From Acidobacteriota bacterium (GTDB lineage Bacteria > Acidobacteriota > Terriglobia > Acidiferrales > UBA7541): a stretch of 64,000 nt of DNA. The stretch spans positions 248,001 to 312,000 of the forward strand of contig JABCZG010000002.1 in the NCBI GenBank assembly GCA_013289835.1. The letters run 5' to 3'. This document shows, in pieces, positions 24,586-33,623 of the stretch. Each line of letters begins with the position of its first letter. Position 1 is the first letter of the stretch. The notes beneath the pieces were generated by a model, which was given only the letters and a program-made list of their open reading frames with translations, was not told where the DNA came from and ran no database searches. A program made the translations under genes and the position numbers.

Positions 24586-24703
24586 TTCGCTAGGGCATTT
24601 TTCCGCCAATTTCGTATTAAGAGATTTGTCACTCCCAACTGACCAATGCTAGGCTCAGCAAGCCGAAACATCACTTGGGGTGGTCCCGCTAGGGCTCGAA
24701 ACT

Positions 24704-26470
24704 ATGGATGCAGAAACACGCACTGATATAAAACGGGCTTGGTACTTGGGCAACACGACTGTTCGCGAAGCGCAACGATTGCGAGCCGGGTTGACGGTCT
24801 TGGCGGCATCACCGCTGAATGGGAATTTGGAAGGCCGAGAACGCGAGACGGCGTTTGCTTGGTTGCTGAACGACAACGAAGTCTTGCGCATTCAACGAGA
24901 ACCTGACGAGGACATTTCAGACCTCGGACGTAAATGGCGAGCGGCGATGATGCAATTGGGCTTCATTACGCCTGACTCCAAAAGGTTGGCTGAGAATGAA
25001 TTGGCTGATGTTCTTCCGTACTCTGTAACAGAAAATGGAAAACGACTCATTGCATCTGAATCGTTACCGGCTCAGCAGGAATGTTTCCTGCGTTCGCTTC
25101 TCGCATATCAACTGCCGTCGACGCTGGAAACGTTTGCCGCGCAGGGTCCCTTCAGTCCGCTCCGACTCGTACTGGCAACGATGACTGAACTCGAAAAAGC
25201 CAACAGTGAACGGTTCCTCTCGAAGCTTGAGATGTCAGCAGTTGAAATCGTTACAAATTCAGAGGAAATGAGGAGTGCAGTCGAACGGATACTCCGTTAT
25301 CGCAGAGAGCTTGAACGAGTCGAACAATCGAGGAAACGTCATGATATTGATAGCCGTTTTTTAGAGAGTGCAAACGCGAGGCAAAGCACAGATACCTTGA
25401 TGGACTATGCAGACTCGAATTTTCGGTACCTGCGCCTTACTGGTTTGTTTAAGCAGGAAGGAAAGCGCCTCGGGCTTGCCCCACATCGGCGAACTCTAAT
25501 CGATGCGATACTCGCGAGACCTTTCGAACCACGGGACGGGAAAGATTATCTCGCGAAGTTATGGCAGGGAGCAGAACTGCCAACAGACAACCGTGAAATA
25601 GCGATTGCTGAAGCTCGCGAGACCGCAGCGGCATTGGAAACAGCCGGAGTTGCAGTTCGTTTGCCGCCAGACCTGGACCAGCGCAGTGTCCCTGACATTC
25701 AACGCGAATTGCACGACTTGGAAGAGCAGCTTTTGCGCTCTCGTGAAAAGTGTTACGCGAACGACCAAAGAAATCAGTGGGAGAACATAGCGGACTATCT
25801 CGACGCACTTCTCTTTGAGAGAAGACCCGTTCCTCCAAAAGAAGCCCCGGCATACTTCGAGTGGGCCATTTGGCGCGCATTCTTAGCAATCAATTCTCTT
25901 GTGAGCGAGCCGTGGGAATGCCGGAACTTTCAGGTCTACGAGGGAGAGGAACCCTTTGAGTCCTTTCTGCCGGTTGGATGCGCTCGAAGTGGTAAACCGG
26001 ACCTTGTATTTGAGTTTGAAAATTTCGCCCTCGTTGTTGAGGTCACGCTAACCTCATCTTCGCGTCAAGAAGCGGCTGAGGGCGAACCGGTGAGACGACA
26101 CGTCGCTCATTACGTGGCCGAGTTCGCTAAGAAAAACAAGCCAGTGTATGGATTGTTCTTATCTGTGTCTGTGGATACCAACACTGCTGAGACTTTTCGA
26201 CTAGCGAAATGGTATGGACCAGAAGATGCCGAAGTATATCTCCAGATAGTTCCTTTAACGCTTCAGCAATTCACAAATCTGTTCAAAGGTGCGTTTGGCC
26301 GAAATGGGTCAATGGATTACATGCTGATAGAGACACTTCTGCGGGATTGCCTCGCCGACATTAACTCGCCTGCGCCTCTCTGGAAGCGCTCCATAAATCA
26401 GCGCGTCGAAAGATTTATCGCTAGCCGGTTCCAGAGCAGTCAGGGAAACGCGGCACGCCCTGATAATTGA
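24704..26470 (+). CDS. AlwI-family type IIS restriction endonuclease
   Basis: 588 residues from ATG 24704 (a GTG eight codons upstream is possible). The N-terminal two thirds are helical, as in the DNA-binding part of AlwI/PleI/MlyI enzymes. The cleavage domain near residues 425-480 has GKPDLVFEFENFALVVEVTL (Asp and E-x-T of a PD-(D/E)XK site) followed by SSSRQEAAEGEPVRRHVAHY, the Q..E..pv.rH signature of this family. These enzymes cut a few bases outside an asymmetric site such as GGATC or GAGTC. Two D12 methyltransferases lie divergently upstream, completing the restriction-modification set. Confidence 0.85.
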   Translation: MDAETRTDIKRAWYLGNTTVREAQRLRAGLTVLAASPLNGNLEGRERETAFAWLLNDNEVLRIQREPDEDISDLGRKWRAAMMQLGFITPDSKRLAENELADVLPYSVTENGKRLIASESLPAQQECFLRSLLAYQLPSTLETFAAQGPFSPLRLVLATMTELEKANSERFLSKLEMSAVEIVTNSEEMRSAVERILRYRRELERVEQSRKRHDIDSRFLESANARQSTDTLMDYADSNFRYLRLTGLFKQEGKRLGLAPHRRTLIDAILARPFEPRDGKDYLAKLWQGAELPTDNREIAIAEARETAAALETAGVAVRLPPDLDQRSVPDIQRELHDLEEQLLRSREKCYANDQRNQWENIADYLDALLFERRPVPPKEAPAYFEWAIWRAFLAINSLVSEPWECRNFQVYEGEEPFESFLPVGCARSGKPDLVFEFENFALVVEVTLTSSSRQEAAEGEPVRRHVAHYVAEFAKKNKPVYGLFLSVSVDTNTAETFRLAKWYGPEDAEVYLQIVPLTLQQFTNLFKGAFGRNGSMDYMLIETLLRDCLADINSPAPLWKRSINQRVERFIASRFQSSQGNAARPDN

Positions 26471-26486
26471 AGCGGAGGTAATCGGG

Positions 26487-26651
26487 ATGGCAACAATTAG
26501 CAGTAAGGCCCTAACAATACTCAAGGATGCTTGCGGAGTTCATGAATTCACCGACGTGGAGCAGGCACACATTGAAGTGTTGGCTGAACAGCTTAATGAA
26601 ATCTTGAAAGCCAGCAATCAGCGGGAAAAACAGCAGGCTGAGCGCCACTGA
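26487..26651 (+). CDS. 54-residue helical protein between two nuclease genes
   Basis: MATISSKALTILKDACGVHE.. then EQAHIEVLAEQLNEILKASN and a charged end. GGAGG lies eight bases before the ATG, 16 bases after the endonuclease stop. The helical form and the location suggest an accessory or control subunit for the neighbouring nucleases, but no family is recognised. Shorter than common ORF cut-offs. Confidence 0.55.
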   Translation: MATISSKALTILKDACGVHEFTDVEQAHIEVLAEQLNEILKASNQREKQQAERH

Positions 26652-26701
26652 CGGACAGCCTAGCGCTGAGAGGCTGGACTGGGTTGTCGAGGTGATTGCT
26701 A

Positions 26702-28111
26702 ATGGCTCCAAACTATTGGGCCGTTGTTTGTGACGAATCGCATGCACCCGGCCTTTGGGAAATTTGGTTCAAGGAGCGATGCGTTGCGATTGGATGGTCC
26801 CCAAGTAAGCACCATCTCGTTGGCCCCACTCATGACAGCAGTTGGAAGAAGGCTCGGAGCCGCGCGCGGAAAATCAAGCACGGCGACATCGTGATTCCGT
26901 ATTTAAAAGACTATCGATTCGGAGTTCCGGGCAAAGTCTTGCGGGTCGCAATAAGAGACGATGAATGGAATCCGACGTCTCGTGAGGGCGAATATGGGAG
27001 GAGGATAGCCGTCAAATGGATGCGAGGCCAGTTTCCGCCGTTTCACAAAATCGCGGTCGTTCCTGTAAACCTAAGAACAGGAGGCGGGGAAGTCCAACAG
27101 ACTGTCGAACGTGTGAAGTCGAAGCGGGTCGCTCGTTTCATGCAGATAATTGAGAACGAAAGAAACTGGAAGACTTACAAAACCTCTTCAGGACAGAACG
27201 CATCGCAAAAGACGAGTAAACCGACCGCTGAAAAGATACGTGCGGGCAAGAGCAGACATTCTCCAGTCGCCGCCTCCCTGTTGGAAGGAAACCGACTTTA
27301 TATCAAGCGCGCCCGTGAAGCATTTCCAATACTTGTGCGCCAAGCCATTGCGGGAGAGAAAATAACTTATTCTGACTTGGCTGATGAACTGGGGATGACA
27401 AACGCTCGCAACCTAAACTACGTCCTGGGCGCAATCGGAAAAGCAATCAAAGAGCTAGCGAACGAGTGGGCTCAGGAGATTCCCCCGCTCCAGTGTTTGG
27501 TCGTGAACAAGAATACGGGAATGCCCGGCGAGGGCGTCGCATGGTTCATCCGTGACTTGAAGGACTTCAAGCACCGCACTAGCGAAGAACGAAAGCGAAT
27601 TCTTGGCGTCGAACTAGTGAAGGTCTTCCACTATCCAAAATGGAAGAAGGTGCTTGGCGCTTTCGGACTGGAGCCCCTCACCAGTAATCCTGAAGTCGAT
27701 GCCCTAATTGCTAGAGCGCGGGCCGGGGGTGGCGTCGGAGAATGCGAGGACCACAGGAGACTGAAGGAATATGTTGCCAACAATCCGAAAGTCATCGGAC
27801 TGTCTGGGTTCGGAAAAGGTGAAACCGAATATTGTTTTCCATCTCAGGACAGGATTGACATTGTCTTTCGAAAGCATGACCGTTGGGTTGGTGTCGAAGT
27901 GAAAGGCCCATCTTCTCCGGACGAAGACCTAGTCCGGGGGCTATTTCAGGCCGTGAAATACGCCGCTCTGCGCGAAGCTGAACTGAGGTCGGAGTCTCAG
28001 AAGGGGAAAACCGCGGTGATTCTTGTGCTAAGCAGAATACTCCCGACTAAATTGAAAGAGGTAAAGAATCTCCTAGGTGTGACCGTTGTCGATGGCGTAC
28101 TCGCACCCTAA
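26702..28111 (+). CDS. EVE-like / wHTH-like / PD-(D/E)XK fusion nuclease
   Basis: 469 residues. N-terminus (to about 150): WEIWFKERCVAIGWSPS, HGDIVIPYLKDYRFGVPGKV, a pattern of EVE/PUA-like domains that sense modified bases. Middle (about 200-290): KITYSDLADELGMTNARNLN with PPLQCLVVNKNTGMPGEG, an ATL/winged-helix-like module found in several defence proteins. C-terminus: ECEDHRRLKEYVANNP, then RIDIVFRKHDRWVGVEVKGP, a PD-(D/E)XK nuclease core. The order suggests a modification-dependent restriction enzyme. GAGG precedes the ATG; a TTG lies two codons earlier. Confidence 0.7.
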   Translation: MAPNYWAVVCDESHAPGLWEIWFKERCVAIGWSPSKHHLVGPTHDSSWKKARSRARKIKHGDIVIPYLKDYRFGVPGKVLRVAIRDDEWNPTSREGEYGRRIAVKWMRGQFPPFHKIAVVPVNLRTGGGEVQQTVERVKSKRVARFMQIIENERNWKTYKTSSGQNASQKTSKPTAEKIRAGKSRHSPVAASLLEGNRLYIKRAREAFPILVRQAIAGEKITYSDLADELGMTNARNLNYVLGAIGKAIKELANEWAQEIPPLQCLVVNKNTGMPGEGVAWFIRDLKDFKHRTSEERKRILGVELVKVFHYPKWKKVLGAFGLEPLTSNPEVDALIARARAGGGVGECEDHRRLKEYVANNPKVIGLSGFGKGETEYCFPSQDRIDIVFRKHDRWVGVEVKGPSSPDEDLVRGLFQAVKYAALREAELRSESQKGKTAVILVLSRILPTKLKEVKNLLGVTVVDGVLAP

Positions 28112-28177
28112 CTGGCCTATATGAAGTCGGCGTGTAGGATGTGATTCTAAGTATTGAGCTTGTAGCGCCGTGAACAA

Positions 28178-29587
28178 TCAGCGGCCAGTCTTCGGCTCGC
28201 TGGAAACGATGTCAAAGTCAAGTGTCTGCTCTTTGTCTTTTCCCACCTTGTGGCCCTTGACCCCAATTTTCCCGTTCTTATTTTCAAATTCAAAAGTGTT
28301 TCCGGGGATGAGGTACGAGCACTTGCTGAAAGCCCAGTTCCGGGTGCAAGCGAGCACCATCGTGGAATCAGAGGTCTCAATAAGGTTATAGATGGTGTAG
28401 TGTTGCCAGTTAATCGGAACACTTTGGGCAGGCGTGTATTGAGTGGTGCACGAGGAGTTTCCCCGCCAAATATCACCAGTCCACGTTCCACTACCCGTAC
28501 AATCTGTGTTGGCACTTCCTTGCTGCTGATAATAGGAGGTAGTCACCCAAGGCACGCCTCGCCATGCGACAGCGCGGAGAACGTTTGGTGCGAGTGTGGA
28601 GCTTGGCGCAGCTAAAGATGGCGATTTTGCGCTCACAATAGGTTTGTTGAAAGCGGCATCATCAACGGGCGCATCGCGGAGCACCTCGTTGACGCTTACG
28701 ATGAAATCTCCGGTCGCACTCGGCCTGCGCCTTGAAAAAGCAAGTTTCGTTCCCGCGACATCACGATAATCTTCGAGATACCAAGTGGTTGTCATACGTC
28801 CTTGTGGAGTGTCTGACTCAGTGTCAGTCCGAGCAATCAAGGCTGTCTCGGCATCGAAATACATCCTCACGAGGCTGCCATCACCGGGGTCGGCCTCAAC
28901 TAAGTACGTTCGACGGTCTCCCAACCTCTGTTCGCCCTTCAGGGTCATCTTTGGGTACAGCTCATGCAGGTGAAGAGGGTAGTAGAAATCTGAAGAGCGC
29001 TTCGCCATCGATAACTCTTGCCCGGTTTTTTCGCGTAACCCAGTTTGGGTATTGCTGGCCCAGGCAACAGAGCCGTCATAGCCCTCGCTAGCTTTGCCAA
29101 ACTCTGGCGAGTACATCACACTGGCGAACTTGTTCGGAGCTTTGAGGAAGACATCCATCTTTCCCTTTTTGCCTTGATATTCAAAGGTAGCGTTTATTAC
29201 TAGCGTTTTTCGTTTCTGCATGGCTTCTTTGCCGCCAAGAGATTGAATGTGCTCTTCCAGAATTTGGTCCAGCGACGGTATCCCCGAGTTTGTCCCTTGT
29301 CTGTCAGCCTTCAATGAGGGAGCCTTGACCATCTCCAAGATTACAGCGTCCGGTACGTTCGATGCCTTTAACGACTTCAATGCATCAGGTGAGGTGTCGA
29401 AAGCACAGCGGGATGATTTGATTTTTGCTATTACGATTTCTTGGCTTAAGCCAGCCTTAAGCATCTCAAGAACCTCTTTGTTAGAGAGCCCATCGGCACT
29501 AGCGTCTGCCTGACTTTCTTGCGCCCACATCGAACCCGGAAAGAGAACACATAACGCAAGAAGAAGCCCGGCGCGGAGGGAACCCAT
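28178..29587 (-). CDS. Secreted LolA/outer-membrane-lipoprotein-sorting-like protein
   Basis: 469 residues with a clear signal peptide (LLLALCVLFPGSMWAQES). A short helical repeat follows (LSNKEVLEMLKAGLSQEIVI), then a beta-rich region (ATFEYQGKKGKMDVFLKAPN, YLVEADPGDGSLVRMYFDAE, LEDYRDVAGTKLAFSRRR) of the LolA-like kind common in Acidobacteriota. The C-terminal 120 residues carry Trp/Cys-rich strands of unknown fold. Probably periplasmic. AAGGAGG precedes the ATG. Cargo with no evident link to defence. Confidence 0.7.
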   Translation of the reverse strand: MGSLRAGLLLALCVLFPGSMWAQESQADASADGLSNKEVLEMLKAGLSQEIVIAKIKSSRCAFDTSPDALKSLKASNVPDAVILEMVKAPSLKADRQGTNSGIPSLDQILEEHIQSLGGKEAMQKRKTLVINATFEYQGKKGKMDVFLKAPNKFASVMYSPEFGKASEGYDGSVAWASNTQTGLREKTGQELSMAKRSSDFYYPLHLHELYPKMTLKGEQRLGDRRTYLVEADPGDGSLVRMYFDAETALIARTDTESDTPQGRMTTTWYLEDYRDVAGTKLAFSRRRPSATGDFIVSVNEVLRDAPVDDAAFNKPIVSAKSPSLAAPSSTLAPNVLRAVAWRGVPWVTTSYYQQQGSANTDCTGSGTWTGDIWRGNSSCTTQYTPAQSVPINWQHYTIYNLIETSDSTMVLACTRNWAFSKCSYLIPGNTFEFENKNGKIGVKGHKVGKDKEQTLDFDIVSSEPKTGR

Positions 29588-29784
29588 AGCGGCCTCCTTT
29601 TTTGTTGGGGTTAGTTTGTCTCATAATGTAGCAACGGGTCAATGCCTGTCGAGCCGTTCTTGGCCTGAGCGCTACGCGCTCCGGGACATCGAGTGCGTCT
29701 CTTGCAGTACTGGGTCGTCAGTACCATTAGAAAGACTCTGGGTAGTGATATGACGTAGCTGCGAAACGCCGTGGAGGACCATCC

Positions 29785-29997
29785 ATGAACTACTTTTCGC
29801 AGACCGACTTTCAAACATTCTTGGCGGGCTACCTAGGTCGTCTCCGGCTCGAATGGATTGCCCTTACCGGGCGCGCATTCAGTTCACGCGAAAACGAAGA
29901 GCTGCGGCGTAGATTAGAAAGCTTTTTCCGTGGGCATCGAGATGAAAGAACACCGGGTCGAAAGATTTTAGAAACGTTCTGGGCGGAGGACCGCTGA
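29785..29997 (+). CDS. Small hypothetical protein
   Basis: 70 residues: MNYFSQTDFQTFLAGYLGRL, then LTGRAFSSRENEELRRRLES and RKILETFWAEDR. Helical, aromatic-rich. GAGGACCATCC precedes the ATG. No family recognised. Confidence 0.55.
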   Translation: MNYFSQTDFQTFLAGYLGRLRLEWIALTGRAFSSRENEELRRRLESFFRGHRDERTPGRKILETFWAEDR

Positions 29998-30064
29998 GCC
30001 TTGTCGCCACACTGACGGAGGAAGCGATGGGCACCAGCCTCAAGCTCGCACGCGAGGCAGTCAA

Positions 30065-30652
30065 TTACTTAGCTTCGCTCTTCCCAGTTTTGGACGCTTC
30101 TAGCTCCTTTACACGTTTAACTGCGTCAGGCCAACCGTTGGGAAAATCAACCTTGTACCTATTTGTTGGGTCAAAGAGAACGAAACCGTCGATTTCCGCG
30201 AGCCTTCGGTCGACAAAAACTGAAAGTTGTTTTTCATCTTTCGACTTCTGTTCAGAAAAACTGTAGTCCGAATACAGTATTGGAAGTGTAAGGCTGACAT
30301 TCACCTTCTGCCCGGATGGGACGTAAAGATTCTGTTGCAAATTCATGCCGGGAGCGTCTCGATAGCCCACACCCTCCGGCAATCGCACCATCAATCTGGC
30401 GTCGCTTGCGGGTTTGTAATCCCTATCTGTTGTATTTTGGAACGAATACTTGAATATTGCGACCGCTCTGTCTGCTTGGACGGAAAAATCAATGCCCGAT
30501 GGAGTTGCCTTGATTGCAGACTGATTCCAAGGTTTTTCAGGTCTTGGTCTTTGGCCGTACCAGAAAAATCCACCTACGAGGATTGCCAAACCCAAAGCCG
30601 TGCCGAGCCCCCAGCCGACACCGATGAATAGCGGTCTCCTCCAGTCAGTCAT
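30065..30652 (-). CDS. Single-pass membrane protein of unknown function
   Basis: 195 residues from MTDWRRPLF (an ATG six codons upstream overlaps a TATAAT-like box). One transmembrane segment (PLFIGVGWGLGTALGLAILV) is followed by a periplasmic beta-rich domain: VAIFKYSFQNTTDRDY, GQKVNVSLTLPILYSDYSFS, FVLFDPTNRYKVDFPNGWP. No recognised family. Confidence 0.6.
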   Translation of the reverse strand: MTDWRRPLFIGVGWGLGTALGLAILVGGFFWYGQRPRPEKPWNQSAIKATPSGIDFSVQADRAVAIFKYSFQNTTDRDYKPASDARLMVRLPEGVGYRDAPGMNLQQNLYVPSGQKVNVSLTLPILYSDYSFSEQKSKDEKQLSVFVDRRLAEIDGFVLFDPTNRYKVDFPNGWPDAVKRVKELEASKTGKSEAK

Positions 30653-30802
30653 TTGCCGTGGATTATACATAGAAATCTGACGTGCCGTTGTTCAGACAAT
30701 GTGCGAGTGCACCGCACCGCTCGTGGTAACTCACCGATAACTCGATTGTCTTAATCCACACCGATTGCGGGTTTCCCGTCTTAGAGTGGGTTGGGAGGAA
30801 CC

Positions 30803-31921
30803 ATGAGAGCGACTCTTCGACTGCTTCTCGTGCTAGCAATGACAATCCACTCGGACGGATATACCGCGAAAGAGGGAACCGACAACAATCCCGAAGCTGT
30901 CGGCCCGGACAAGGGCTGGCTCGTAATTGTTGGCGGCGGCATGACGACGAATGAGGTCAAAGACCGTTTCGTGGCGTTAGCTGGCGGACTAGATGCGAAC
31001 TTCGTGGTGATTCCAACAGCGTTGTCCGATAAAGAAATCGAGGCGAAGTACGGGAAATCGCGGACGGAGTTGTTCGGTGCAAAGCATGTAACTGTACTGC
31101 ATACCAGAGACCGGGTACGCGCAAACTCCGAAGGATTCGTTGAACCGCTGCGACGGGCCTCTGGTGTCTGGATTGATGGAGGACGCCAGTGGCGGCTCGC
31201 GGACGCCTATCTCGGCACTGCGGTGGAGCGTGAAATCAAAGCACTCGTGATGCGTGGCGGCGTGGTCGGAGGCAGTTCGGCTGGCGCAACCATCCAAGCG
31301 TCATTCTTAACTCGTGGTGCCCCGGGCACCGCCAGAAGTCCCGACGGTGACAACACGATAATGATGTCGCCAGGACACGAGACAGGCTTCGGATTAGTTC
31401 CCAATTCCGCTATCGACCAGCACGTCAATACACGGGGTCGCGAAGCCGACCTTGATGTTGTCATATCGGCGCACCCGGAGCTGCTTGGCATCGGAATTGA
31501 CGAGAGTGCCGCAATCGTCGTGCACCATGATTCCTTTTTCGTTGTTGGCGGTCAGGTCGCAATCCATGATGGAAAGCAACACGACGGCGCATCCTACTAT
31601 TTCCTGTCGTCCGGTCAGGCTTTCAATTTGACGACGCGCTCAATCATCGATGAGCCGACCCAAGACTATCCGCTTAGGTTGTCACTCACAACTGCCGGGC
31701 GCGCTCAAACCAAATCGGGAACCAAAACAGTCGGCGAGGGTGTACTGGAATCCAAAGACGGCTCGCATCCGCCGGTGCAAATCAAGATGGAGTGTGAAGT
31801 CGGCCTCTACAGCGTCGGAAAGAATCTTTATCCGGCTCGCTTGGACGGAGAGCACAAGTTTAAGATTCTCGTACGTCCCATTGGCAGCGATAAGCTCAGT
31901 GAGTTCGCCTGCAAGTATTAA
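30803..31921 (+). CDS. Secreted cyanophycinase-like peptidase (family S51)
   Basis: 372 residues; signal peptide MRATLRLLLVLAMTI. The core KGWLVIVGGGMTTNEVKDRF and GGVVGGSSAGATIQASFLTR carry the S51 fold and nucleophile Ser (GSSAGA); HPELLGIGIDESAAIVVH supplies the conserved C-terminal part. S51 enzymes of the cyanophycinase group release beta-Asp-Arg dipeptides; secreted versions occur in bacteria that use external cyanophycin or related substrates. The ATG at 30803 has GGGAGG upstream. The last 100 residues are extra and beta-rich. Confidence 0.8.
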   Translation: MRATLRLLLVLAMTIHSDGYTAKEGTDNNPEAVGPDKGWLVIVGGGMTTNEVKDRFVALAGGLDANFVVIPTALSDKEIEAKYGKSRTELFGAKHVTVLHTRDRVRANSEGFVEPLRRASGVWIDGGRQWRLADAYLGTAVEREIKALVMRGGVVGGSSAGATIQASFLTRGAPGTARSPDGDNTIMMSPGHETGFGLVPNSAIDQHVNTRGREADLDVVISAHPELLGIGIDESAAIVVHHDSFFVVGGQVAIHDGKQHDGASYYFLSSGQAFNLTTRSIIDEPTQDYPLRLSLTTAGRAQTKSGTKTVGEGVLESKDGSHPPVQIKMECEVGLYSVGKNLYPARLDGEHKFKILVRPIGSDKLSEFACKY

Positions 31922-32018
31922 ATCCCTTCCGACAGCTTTTACTAAGTTTCACAGTCCGCTCTCTGATAAGCTACGCCACGTCCGAACATCCCTGGCTCGG
32001 CCTATGCGTGAGGTATGA

Positions 32019-33071
32019 ATGTCACTCAAACTCGCACCCATCCCTTCAGAAAGAGAAGACGAGCGTTCTGAAATCGCCCCTTACAGAATTGTCGCCTACC
32101 CTGCGGACTATACCCTAGAAGGGCTTCATCAAAAATGGAAAGCCAAAGATATCGTGATACCGACACTCCAGCGCCATTACGTCTGGACTCTGCTTCAGGC
32201 CAGCAGGCTAATCGAATCTTTTCTGCTAGGACTCCCCGTCCCGGGCATTTTCTTTTACAAAGCCAAAGAAACCGAGAAGCTCCTTGTTATCGACGGACAG
32301 CAACGGTTGAGGAGCGTTTTTGCATATTTTGAGGGGAAGATGCCCGAATCAGATAAACCATTCGCACTCAAAGGTGTTAAAGATGTTTGGGAAGGAAAGT
32401 CGTTCACCGAACTCTCAAAACAAGAGCAGATGAGACTGAGAGATTCTGTGCTACGAGCAACAATCGTTGACCAACTTGACCCAAAAGATAATTCGAGCAT
32501 TTTTCATATTTTTGAGCGGTTAAATACGGGTGGTACAAGTCTAAAACCGCAAGAGGTTCGCAACTGCATATACAGTGGGCCATTCAACGACTTGTTACTG
32601 AAGCTCAACAAGGACTCAACCTGGCGGCGTTTGATGGGCGCAAAACAGCCAGATAAGAGAATGCGAGATGTGGAACTGATTTTGCGATTTCTCGCCCTGT
32701 TCGAATGGGGCCAGCGTTATTTCAAGCCCATGAAAACTTTTCTCTCAGATTACATGAAGGAGAACAACTCTCCCGGACAAGAGCGGCTTGCCGAATTAGC
32801 AAATCTTTTCAAGAGTACAACGCGTTCTATCGAGGATTCTCTGCCGCCAAAGCCATTTCACGTTTTTGCTGGCCTTAATGCGGCGGTCTACGACTCCGTG
32901 ATGGTTGCATTCGCAGCGAGTAGAGGCAAAATACCTAGCAAAATCAAGTCCCGCTTCAAACGTTTAATTTCCAACAGGGCATTCATATCTCATGTTTCGG
33001 ATAGCACGACAGATGTCGAAATCGTGAGAAAGCGAATCGCCTTAGCGAAGGCGAAGCTTTTTGGGAACTGA
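32019..33071 (+). CDS. DUF262 (GmrS-like) protein
   Basis: 350 residues. IVIPTLQRHYVWTLLQASRL, LLVIDGQQRLRSVFAYFEGK and IFERLNTGGTSLKPQEVRNC are the three hallmark blocks of DUF262, a ParB/Srx-fold domain that hydrolyses or binds NTP in GmrSD and SspE-type defence nucleases. The DUF1524 nuclease usually fused or adjacent is missing. Instead the stop overlaps the start of a HEPN-like gene (TGATG), so the pair is probably one two-component defence module. Confidence 0.8.
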   Translation: MSLKLAPIPSEREDERSEIAPYRIVAYPADYTLEGLHQKWKAKDIVIPTLQRHYVWTLLQASRLIESFLLGLPVPGIFFYKAKETEKLLVIDGQQRLRSVFAYFEGKMPESDKPFALKGVKDVWEGKSFTELSKQEQMRLRDSVLRATIVDQLDPKDNSSIFHIFERLNTGGTSLKPQEVRNCIYSGPFNDLLLKLNKDSTWRRLMGAKQPDKRMRDVELILRFLALFEWGQRYFKPMKTFLSDYMKENNSPGQERLAELANLFKSTTRSIEDSLPPKPFHVFAGLNAAVYDSVMVAFAASRGKIPSKIKSRFKRLISNRAFISHVSDSTTDVEIVRKRIALAKAKLFGN

Positions 33072-33544
33072 TGAAAACGACGTATCTCCTCGAATGGTTT
33101 AAACGACTCGACGACGCAGTCTCAAGAGCAAAAGGGTTTGCGGGGACGAGTGCGGAACTAGAAGCGTTTCTTTCTGCACATTTAGTTGTGCTTTGTGCAG
33201 GCGCCTACGAAGATTGTATTGAGCACTTGTTCGTTGAGAGAGCATCAAAAACAAAAGATGCAGAAATACAAGTTTACGTGCAGAACACCTGTCATCTCTT
33301 GTTCCGCAATCCAAAATTCCAAAATATCGTAAACGCTCTCAAACTGTTCAGCGACGCGTATGCAACAAATTTGGAGGCGAAGGTGGACACCAGTGCCCGG
33401 GAGGCCATCGGGAGCATGGTCACAAACAAGCTGAATGTCTCACATGGAAAGATATCTGCAGTGACCTTGGGTGATGTCGAGAATTATCACAATCGGACGA
33501 AACCGATTTTTGATGCACTTGAAGAGATTTTGGGACTGCCTTAG
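33071..33544 (+). CDS. RiboL-PSP-HEPN-like protein
   Basis: 157 residues, all helical. FLSAHLVVLCAGAYEDCIEH and MVTNKLNVSHGKISAVTLGD followed by VENYHNRTKPIFDALEEIL match the layout of RiboL-PSP-HEPN proteins, where the N..(S/A)HG segment gives the RNase active site. The usual R-x4-6-H is not exact (here TNKLNVSH, with Lys in place of Arg), so activity is uncertain. HEPN proteins act as RNases in abortive-infection and toxin systems. Coupled to the DUF262 gene. Confidence 0.7.
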   Translation: MKTTYLLEWFKRLDDAVSRAKGFAGTSAELEAFLSAHLVVLCAGAYEDCIEHLFVERASKTKDAEIQVYVQNTCHLLFRNPKFQNIVNALKLFSDAYATNLEAKVDTSAREAIGSMVTNKLNVSHGKISAVTLGDVENYHNRTKPIFDALEEILGLP

Positions 33545-33623
33545 TCCCAAAAAGCTTGGCCTGATGCGCAGCAACCTTGTCGGGCATAGGTCGCCACCTT
33601 CTTTTGCTAATTCTTCTACGAAG

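Noticed and set aside
30027..30266. 79-codon plus frame with a good GGAGG ribosome site
   Set aside because: Only the first dozen codons lie outside the opposite-strand membrane protein gene; the rest is its shadow. It could be a truncated gene but nothing supports a product.
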